Assembly (NCBI GenBank): GCA_964389475.1
Contig: CAYMFD010000147.1
Location: 1-6,920, forward strand
Origin: CAYMFD01 sp964389475
Lineage (GTDB): Bacteria; Bacteroidota; Bacteroidia; Chitinophagales; Saprospiraceae
Reading direction: 5' to 3'
Length of the DNA stretch: 6,920 bases
Shown here: piece after piece, positions 1-4,848 of the stretch
How the letters are laid out: each line of letters opens with the position of its first letter
Position numbering within the stretch: the stretch's first letter is position 1
Translations under genes and position numbers: made by a program
Notes under the pieces: model-generated
The model's database searches: none
What the model was told of the DNA's origin: nothing
What the model saw: only the letters and a program-made list of their open reading frames with translations

Positions 1-210
1 CTCCTCATCCACCCTACTCCAATACATCAGGATCACACCACCGAATATCATGATCACCTGTGCGAGTAGCTGTCCACCGGGTGGAAGGGCATTGAGGAAG
101 AAGAGGAAGTCCAGCTTGAGACCTACCATGGAGAGGATCAGGCTGACGAGCCCGAGTGCGAGTAAGATAAAACCGATCAGTGTCCAGCGTCCTCCTTTCA
201 TAGTGTCCAT
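1..210 (-). CDS. Small two-helix membrane protein, unknown function (3' end off the window)
   Basis: This frame stays open from an ATG at 210-208 to the left edge, giving 70 codons with no stop, so the gene is partial at its C-terminus. The protein starts MDTMKGGRWTLIGF. It shows two hydrophobic stretches, about residues 11-30 (LIGFILLALGLVSLILSMVG) and 47-63 (QLLAQVIMIFGGVILMY), joined by a loop containing LPPGG. An acidic tail (RVDEE) follows the second helix, which suggests that the true end is close and the protein is a short integral membrane protein. A second in-frame ATG at 201-199 (MKGGRW) is an equally good start; no Shine-Dalgarno sequence decides between them. It is divergent from the Spo0M-like gene. 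I do not recognise the family. The coding call rests on the open frame and the clear helix-loop-helix pattern. Confidence 0.6.
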   Translation of the reverse strand, partial: MDTMKGGRWTLIGFILLALGLVSLILSMVGLKLDFLFFLNALPPGGQLLAQVIMIFGGVILMYWSRVDEE

Positions 211-339
211 GCTTGTAATTGGTACAGCAAAGAAAAACAATACTTGATGTCTTTGTTGCTGCAGTTGGTCGATTGATTGAGAATAATCCCAACTTCTACC
301 CTATTATGGCATTATTAAAGATGATAACCAACAGTAGAT

Positions 340-810
340 ATGCTCAAAAAGGTCAAGAAAGCACTCGGTATAGAAGGAGTCAAGGTACAGATCGAAACCG
401 ATCGCCAGCATCCCAAGGTGACGCGTATCATCAGGGGGCATATCGTACTGACTAGCCTCTCGGACAACGTAGTCGAGCACATCCACATCAAGATGATCGA
501 GCGGTACAGTCGTGGTCGTAAGAAGGACCGCCTCGTCAATGACTACGAAATCGGCAAGGTAAACCTCTCTGGGCCTATTGAGGTGTCACCCGATGCGGCG
601 GTGCGACTACCCTTTGAGGTGCCCTATATCATCGCTAGGAGTGAGATGGATGAGTTGGGCGAGACACCGATAGTCGGTGGACTGATCGCTCTAGCCAAGT
701 ACCTCAAAAAGGTGAAGTCTAGCTACCGCATCATCGCTGAGGCAGACGTGACAGGCACCAAGCTACAGCCCTTTGCGGAGCAAGAGGTGGCGCTGATCGG
801 TAAGCACTAG
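340..810 (+). CDS. Spo0M-like (arrestin-fold) protein
   Basis: The 156-residue product resembles the N-terminal part of the Spo0M sporulation-control family. It has a basic, helical start (MLKKVKKALGIEGVKVQIE), then beta-rich sequence with the family-like phrases VTRIIRGHIVL, VEHIHIKMIERY, a charged turn (RGRKKD) and VRLPFEVPYI. An alternating-strand C-terminal part (YRIIAEADVTG) completes an arrestin-like beta sandwich. Bacillus Spo0M is about 258 residues, so this is a short, one-domain form. There is no signal peptide or membrane segment, so it is probably cytoplasmic. Outside spore formers the role of these proteins is poorly known, and a sporulation role is not implied here. An in-frame TAA at 325-327 leaves ATG 340 as the only start. 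Its stop overlaps the stop of the facing yebC gene. The family call comes from sequence pattern alone. Confidence 0.68.
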   Translation: MLKKVKKALGIEGVKVQIETDRQHPKVTRIIRGHIVLTSLSDNVVEHIHIKMIERYSRGRKKDRLVNDYEIGKVNLSGPIEVSPDAAVRLPFEVPYIIARSEMDELGETPIVGGLIALAKYLKKVKSSYRIIAEADVTGTKLQPFAEQEVALIGKH

Positions 811-1544
811 TCCTCTGCGGGCTCGTCTCCCTCTGGGCGGATCATATTGTGAAATACCTGCTGTACATCCTCGTCCTCCTCGATTTTGTCTATGAGCTTG
901 TCTATGTCTGCGGCCTGCTCAGAGGTGAGCTCCTTAGTGACGTTAGGCGTCCACTCAAAGCCCGACTCGACGATCTCTATACTATTGCTCTCGAAGTAGG
1001 ACTGTAAGCCCCCGAAACTCTCAAAGGCGGCATAGACGACAATCTTATCATCCTCCACAAATACCTCCTCGGCACCAAAGTCGATAAGGTCTAGCTCTAG
1101 CTCCTCGGCATCGAGCTCGCCCTTCATGACGGTAAAGCTGCACTGGTGGTCAAACATAAACTGCACGGACCCCGACTTGCCTAGTGAGCCGTTACACTTG
1201 TTAAAGTACGACCGCACATTGGCGACGGTACGCTGATTGTTATCAGAGGCGGTATCTATGATCACGGCGACCCCATGGGGTCCATATCCTTCAAATACGG
1301 ATTCGTCATAGTCCTTGGCGTCCTTGTCGGTCGCTTTCTTGATAGCTCGCTCTATGATGTCCTTAGGCACATTTAGCGCCTTAGCATTTTGATATACGGC
1401 CCTCAGTTTGCCATTGGCCTCGGGGTCTACTCCACCCTCTCGGATAGCGATGACGACGTCCTTACTTATCCGGCTAAAGGTCTTGGCCATCTTGGCCCAT
1501 CGCTTAAATTTTCTGGCTTTTCTAAACTCAAATGCTCTACCCAT
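807..1544 (-). CDS. yebC: YebC/PmpR/TACO1-family protein
   Basis: The 245-residue product matches the full length of the YebC family. It has the Bacteroidota-type N-terminus (MGRAFEFRKARKFKRW), in place of the MAGHSKWANIKHRK of proteobacteria, followed by the conserved IREGGVDPEANGKLR and NVPKDIIERAIKKA segments. The diagnostic core is present too: FEGYGPHGVAVII near residue 85 and GSLGKSGSVQFMF near residue 120. The C-terminus is very acidic (KIEEDEDVQQ). Family members were first described as DNA-binding regulators (PmpR). Later work on YebC and mitochondrial TACO1 ties them to translation, including help for ribosomes at proline-rich stretches. The start at 1544-1542 is preceded by an in-frame TAA. 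It is the last gene of the minus-strand block, 87 bases after the helicase, and its leader carries the 9-base repeats described separately. Its TAG stop shares CTAG with the converging gene. Confidence 0.95.
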   Translation of the reverse strand: MGRAFEFRKARKFKRWAKMAKTFSRISKDVVIAIREGGVDPEANGKLRAVYQNAKALNVPKDIIERAIKKATDKDAKDYDESVFEGYGPHGVAVIIDTASDNNQRTVANVRSYFNKCNGSLGKSGSVQFMFDHQCSFTVMKGELDAEELELDLIDFGAEEVFVEDDKIVVYAAFESFGGLQSYFESNSIEIVESGFEWTPNVTKELTSEQAADIDKLIDKIEEDEDVQQVFHNMIRPEGDEPAED

Positions 1545-1582
1545 TACTAGTGGTTAGTTATTGGTTGTTAGTTGTTTGTTTG

Positions 1583-1627
1583 TTGGCTCTGTTGGCTCTG
1601 TTGGCTTAATTGGCACTATTGGCGCCT
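1583..1627. repeat. Five tandem 9-base units, TTGGCnnnn
   Basis: TTGGC begins at 1583, 1592, 1601, 1610 and 1619, exactly nine bases apart each time. The first two units are identical (TTGGCTCTG). The next three keep TTGGC but differ in the last four bases (TTAA, ACTA, GCCT). The array fills the gap between the helicase stop (1632) and the yebC start (1544). On the minus-strand transcript it reads nnnnGCCAA. Between it and the yebC start lies a stretch, 1548-1586, with no C on the plus strand and therefore no G in the transcript, made of short TTG/TTAG-type units. It could be simple slippage-derived sequence or a leader element; the sequence does not show which. Confidence 0.85.
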
Positions 1628-1631
1628 TTAG

Positions 1632-2930
1632 CTAGCGCTTGTTTCGTGAGTTACGGCCACCGCCTGACCTGCCCTTACCACGTCCGCCGCTGCGATTACC
1701 ACCACTACGACCTCCGCGGCCTCGACCGCCTTTGTTACCACCGCGTCCGCCGCCTCTCGACTTGCTAAATTTCTTTGCATTAGGGTCCCACTCTGGTGCT
1801 TCCCCCATCTCTGGTGGTACGGGGACCTTAAAGACGTCTTTTTCGATAAGCTTTTCGATCTGGCGGAACTTGTACATGTCCTCCTCATTGATCAGCGTTA
1901 TCGCTACACCCGTCGTATCGGCACGTGCCGTACGACCTACACGGTGTACGTAATCAGCGGCATCACCTGGTACGTCAAAGTTGACGACGAGGTTGATATC
2001 TTTGATATCGATACCCCTACTGATGACGTCTGTACCTACTAGCACCCTGGTCTTACGAGACTTAAAGCGCTTAAGCACAGCCTCTCTCTCCTTCTGCTCC
2101 AGATCGCTACTGATACCCTCTACCTCGTAGCCGCTACCCTTGAGTGATCGTACGATATCGTTGACCTTACGCTTGCGACTACTAAATACGATGATACTGG
2201 TGTAGCTCGGCTTGTCGGCGATGAGCTGCTTGAGGAGTTTGGTCTTTTGGTACTCGTGACAGACGTAGGCTGCCTGTAGTACACCTTCTGCTGGTTTGGC
2301 AATGGCGATATTGACCTCCTTGGGATCGGTAAGGATCTCATTGGCAAATTTCCTGATCTTAGGCGCCATCGTAGCACTAAACATGAGGTTTTGCCGGTCT
2401 TCCTTAAGGTTGCTGATGATCTTAATGATATCATCGTGAAAACCGATATCGAGCATACGATCCGCCTCGTCGAGTATAAGGTGACTCACACTCTTAAAGT
2501 CGATGTAGCCCATGTTGAGGTGACTCAGCAGCTTACCAGGTGTAGCGACTATGATGTCGGCACCTTTCTTAAGGGCCTTCTTCTGTGCCTCCCAGTCGCC
2601 ACCATCACCACCACCATAGACGGCAATACTGCTGATACCTAGAAAGTAGGCGAAGCCTTGTACTTGTTTCTCAATCTGTATAGCTAGCTCTCTCGTAGGG
2701 GCCAGTATGAGGCACTTGGTCTTGCTATGGTCTGCCTCGCCGATCATATCTAGCATCGGCAGTAGAAATGCCGCCGTCTTACCCGTACCTGTCTGGGCAC
2801 AACCTACCAGGTCGTGACCATCGAGTATGTACGGTATCGCTAACTCTTGTATAGGAGATGCATCCTCAAATCCCATACAATCGATGGCATCGAGCAACTG
2901 GTCACCTAGTCCTAATTCGTAAAATTTCAT
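1632..2930 (-). CDS. DEAD-box ATP-dependent RNA helicase, RhlE-like, with RG-rich tail
   Basis: The 432-residue product carries the complete DEAD-box motif set. The Q motif region is FEDASPIQ (21-28), and motif I is AQTGTGKT (45-52). Motif Ia is PTRELA (78-83), TPGKL lies at 130-134, motif II is DEAD (154-157) and motif III is SAT (185-187). In the second RecA-like domain are IIVFSSRKRK (246-255), GTDVISRGIDI (299-309) and HRVGRTAR (329-336). ATP-driven RNA unwinding is expected. Residues 392-432 are a low-complexity tail of Arg, Gly, Ser, Asn and Lys, a type of extension that binds RNA without sequence specificity in related helicases. The tail and length fit the RhlE group, which acts in ribosome assembly and mRNA turnover, but assignment to RhlE rather than another subgroup is not certain. 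It starts 17 bases after the YciO-like gene, so co-transcription is likely. No Shine-Dalgarno sequence is visible. Confidence 0.96.
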   Translation of the reverse strand: MKFYELGLGDQLLDAIDCMGFEDASPIQELAIPYILDGHDLVGCAQTGTGKTAAFLLPMLDMIGEADHSKTKCLILAPTRELAIQIEKQVQGFAYFLGISSIAVYGGGDGGDWEAQKKALKKGADIIVATPGKLLSHLNMGYIDFKSVSHLILDEADRMLDIGFHDDIIKIISNLKEDRQNLMFSATMAPKIRKFANEILTDPKEVNIAIAKPAEGVLQAAYVCHEYQKTKLLKQLIADKPSYTSIIVFSSRKRKVNDIVRSLKGSGYEVEGISSDLEQKEREAVLKRFKSRKTRVLVGTDVISRGIDIKDINLVVNFDVPGDAADYVHRVGRTARADTTGVAITLINEEDMYKFRQIEKLIEKDVFKVPVPPEMGEAPEWDPNAKKFSKSRGGGRGGNKGGRGRGGRSGGNRSGGRGKGRSGGGRNSRNKR

Positions 2931-2947
2931 GCTGTAAAGGTACGCCG

Positions 2948-3562
2948 CTAGTCGACTTCTCCGATTCCTTGTCGGATAAGCTCTATTTCAGCGGTGGTGC
3001 AATCCAGAACCGTACTCTCCGTATCTGTACCTATGCCACCGTCTAGAAGCATATCTACATGGTGCTCAAATACATCAACGATGTCATCGGGATTTCTAAA
3101 TAGTCGCTCCTCCTCGTTAAACATATTGAGTGATGTACAGATGAGCGGCTCGTCCAAGAACTCGTGTAGTCCCTGTAGAATATTGGAGGAAGGTATCCGT
3201 ACGCCGATCTCTTCCTTACTATTTTTAAAAAATCGTTGGGTAGTATTGTTAGCGGATAGTATGAACGTATACGGGCCAGGTGTATACCGCTTCATCGTTT
3301 TGAATACGTGATTGGGTATCGGCATGGTATAGTCAGAAACTGAACTGATGTCCCCGCAAAGAAGTGACATTTTTGTCTTTTTCTCTTTCTTACCAGTTAC
3401 GGCCAGTATGCGATCGATTGATTTTTTGTGAGACAATTTGCACGCTATCGCATAAATACTATCCGTAGGTACGATAGCGATTTCTCCTTTGTCGAGACGA
3501 GCACATATCTGCTGGAGGGTCCTTTTATTGGGATTGTCTGTTCTTAAGGGTATTCTATCCAT
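2948..3562 (-). CDS. YciO/TsaC (Sua5/YrdC)-family protein, probable threonylcarbamoyl-AMP synthase-like
   Basis: The 204-residue product has the YrdC fold signature: GEIAIVPTDSIYAIAC (26-41) forms the start of the nucleotide-binding surface, TPGPYTFIL (94-102) the central strand, IGVRIP (119-124), TSLN (143-146) and ESTVLDCT (182-189), ending in IRQGIG. TsaC/Sua5 enzymes make threonylcarbamoyl-AMP from threonine, bicarbonate and ATP for t6A37 of tRNAs. Two details point to the YciO branch rather than classical TsaC: KKEKKTKMSLLC in place of the usual KRP..KPL segment, and TSLN in place of TSAN. The length is also near that of YciO (about 206) and it lacks the Sua5 C-terminal domain. YciO proteins are less well understood and may be weak or specialised in this reaction. 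The start ATG at 3562-3560 begins MDRIPLRTDN. It is the first gene of the minus-strand block and is divergent from the glycosyltransferase. Confidence 0.88.
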   Translation of the reverse strand: MDRIPLRTDNPNKRTLQQICARLDKGEIAIVPTDSIYAIACKLSHKKSIDRILAVTGKKEKKTKMSLLCGDISSVSDYTMPIPNHVFKTMKRYTPGPYTFILSANNTTQRFFKNSKEEIGVRIPSSNILQGLHEFLDEPLICTSLNMFNEEERLFRNPDDIVDVFEHHVDMLLDGGIGTDTESTVLDCTTAEIELIRQGIGEVD

Positions 3563-3578
3563 ATGCTATTCAATTATA

Positions 3579-3610
3579 GTTGTTCGATTGCGGAAAGATA
3601 AGCAGTTTTG
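3579..3610 (+). promoter_or_regulatory. Candidate Bacteroidota-type promoter for the glycosyltransferase gene
   Basis: GTTG at 3579-3582 and CAGTTTTG at 3603-3610 are separated by 20 bases. They approximate the Bacteroidota -33 (TTTG/TTG) and -7 (TAnnTTTG) elements at a typical spacing; the -7 box misses only its first T. Transcription would start near 3617, about ten bases before the ATG at 3628. The match is imperfect and the region is AT-rich, so it is a candidate only. Confidence 0.3.
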
Positions 3611-3627
3611 CAAAGTAGACCACATAG

Positions 3628-4620
3628 ATGACACAGCCTCTTATCAGTATTATCATACCCTGCCGCAACGCCGGCGACTACCTCCTAGCCTGCCTAGAAA
3701 GCATAGCTCGTCAGACTATCGACAACTATGAGTGTATCGTGGTAGATGACGGTAGTAGCGACCAGTCTCGGGAGGTCGTTCAATACTATGCCTTAGATGA
3801 TGAGCGATTCATATCGATAGATAATAGTGGGGCGGGCATCATCGAAGCATTACGTAGTGGCTCCCGCATAAGCAGCGGTCAGTACATTACTAGGATGGAC
3901 GCTGACGACATCATGCTGCCGCGCAAGTTAGAGCTGCTTTTGCATGTATGCGAAAGGGGCACTGTGGCTACGGGACAGGTTGAGTACTTCGCGAGTGGCA
4001 AGTCTCTAGGTATGGGCTATACATCCTATGCCGAATGGCTAAATACTAATATGAATGCCGCTCAACCGTGGCAGGACATCTATCGAGAGTGTGTCGTACC
4101 CTCGCCAGCTTGGATGTTGCACCGCTCTGACTTTGAATCTATCGGAGCATTCGGCAGTGACCGATACCCTGAGGACTACGACCTATGCTTCAGAATGTAT
4201 GCGGCTGGTCTCCAGATTGCCTCGACTTCACAGGTTGTACATCAGTGGCGAGACTACGACAATCGTACTAGTAGGACGGACGAGCACTACAGTGACAATC
4301 GCTTTCTCGACATTAAGATCGACTACTTCCTACGGCTGGACTACAGCACCAGTGATCGCCTCGTACTATGGGGAGCAGGCCGTAAGGGTAAGGCTATTGC
4401 CAAGCGACTGATAAACCTTGATCTATCATTTAAATGGGTGACGGACAATCCTAAAAAAGTCGGTCACAACATCTATGGGCAGATCCTGAGCAATAGCACT
4501 GCTGTAGACGATCGAGACCACTGCATCATGGCTGTCGCCAGTCGGTCAGGCGTAGCGGAGATTATAATAAGTGACAACTATCAAAGACTCGACAAGACTC
4601 GACGGTGGTGGTTTTGTTAA
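3628..4620 (+). CDS. Glycosyltransferase family 2 with C-terminal Rossmann-like domain
   Basis: The 330-residue product begins with a GT-A fold. ISIIIPCRNAGDYLLACLES (6-25) is the first strand and helix, VVDDGSSD (38-45) binds the nucleotide sugar, and RMDADD (89-94) holds the metal-binding DxD. PEDYDLCFRM (181-190) carries the acidic residue expected to act as catalytic base, and HQWRDYDNRTSRT (205-217) is an H.WR.....SR motif seen in related bacterial enzymes. Residues about 243-330 form a separate segment beginning LVLWGAGRKGKAIAKRL, a glycine-rich nucleotide-binding turn after a strand, then KWVTDNPKKVG, and it ends in WWFC. No membrane helix is visible, so the protein is probably cytosolic or peripheral. 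Family 2 enzymes build surface glycans, but donor and acceptor cannot be read from the sequence. It is divergent from the YciO-like gene, 65 bases away, and no other glycan gene is in view. Confidence 0.92.
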   Translation: MTQPLISIIIPCRNAGDYLLACLESIARQTIDNYECIVVDDGSSDQSREVVQYYALDDERFISIDNSGAGIIEALRSGSRISSGQYITRMDADDIMLPRKLELLLHVCERGTVATGQVEYFASGKSLGMGYTSYAEWLNTNMNAAQPWQDIYRECVVPSPAWMLHRSDFESIGAFGSDRYPEDYDLCFRMYAAGLQIASTSQVVHQWRDYDNRTSRTDEHYSDNRFLDIKIDYFLRLDYSTSDRLVLWGAGRKGKAIAKRLINLDLSFKWVTDNPKKVGHNIYGQILSNSTAVDDRDHCIMAVASRSGVAEIIISDNYQRLDKTRRWWFC

Positions 4621-4632
4621 TTGGTAGAAAAG

Positions 4633-4696
4633 AGAAATAGAGGGAAGAGAGGTCGTTGGAAGCAGGTTGTTCACCTATTGCTAACCCTCTGTTTCT
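4633..4696 (+). other. Long-loop inverted repeat after the glycosyltransferase, possible terminator or mRNA 3' structure
   Basis: AGAAATAGAGGG at 4633-4644 pairs with CCCTCTGTTTCT at 4685-4696. All twelve positions pair in RNA if one U-G pair is allowed. The 40-base loop contains a smaller possible stem, AGGT and ACCT around TGTTC. The structure starts 12 bases after the stop of the glycosyltransferase, where a terminator is expected, but no T-run follows, so it is not a standard intrinsic terminator. The rest of the 228-base gap (4621-4848) shows no gene. Confidence 0.4.
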
Positions 4697-4810
4697 AGCT
4701 AAAGGCTAATGCTGTCTTTATTCTATGTGTAACAAGGGTAACTTAATCCAAGGGAAGTCTTACAGAGAGTAAAAAAATCATCAAAACGGGTGACAGGCGA
4801 TCCCGGCTCA

Positions 4811-4823
4811 GTCATGACATTTG
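4811..4823 (+). promoter_or_regulatory. Candidate -7 promoter element next to a palindrome, upstream of the T9SS cargo gene
   Basis: GACATTTG at 4816-4823 matches the Bacteroidota -7 box TAnnTTTG at all but the first position. It would place the transcription start near 4830, about 19 bases before the ATG at 4849. It overlaps the perfect 8-base palindrome GTCATGAC (4811-4818). I see no convincing TTG about 20 bases upstream, so support is weak. The bases just before the ATG are A-rich without a Shine-Dalgarno sequence, as is usual in this phylum. Confidence 0.25.
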
Positions 4824-4848
4824 CAATGAACCATAAAATGCGACTGCC

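Noticed and set aside
248..255. TGTCTTTG as a -7 promoter box for the Spo0M-like gene
   Set aside because: It matches the TAnnTTTG pattern except at one position, but the nearest upstream TTG is 26 bases away, too far for the usual spacing.
14..292. Minus-strand open frame of 92 residues at the left edge
   Set aside because: It overlaps the two-helix membrane protein in another frame; its translation has no coherent helices or motifs, whereas the partial frame at 1-210 has both.
219..455. Plus-strand open frame of 78 residues upstream of and overlapping the Spo0M-like gene
   Set aside because: It has a low-complexity, charge-biased translation without fold or motif, and overlaps a better-supported gene in another frame.
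1639..1953. Plus-strand open frame of 104 residues, very proline-rich
   Set aside because: It is the complement of the helicase Arg/Gly tail and preceding codons; the Pro/Arg/Leu composition is a by-product of that repeat.
2931..2947. TACCTTTA on the minus strand as a promoter for the helicase
   Set aside because: The -7 box match is close, but no TTG lies at the right distance and the 17-base gap favours co-transcription with the YciO-like gene.
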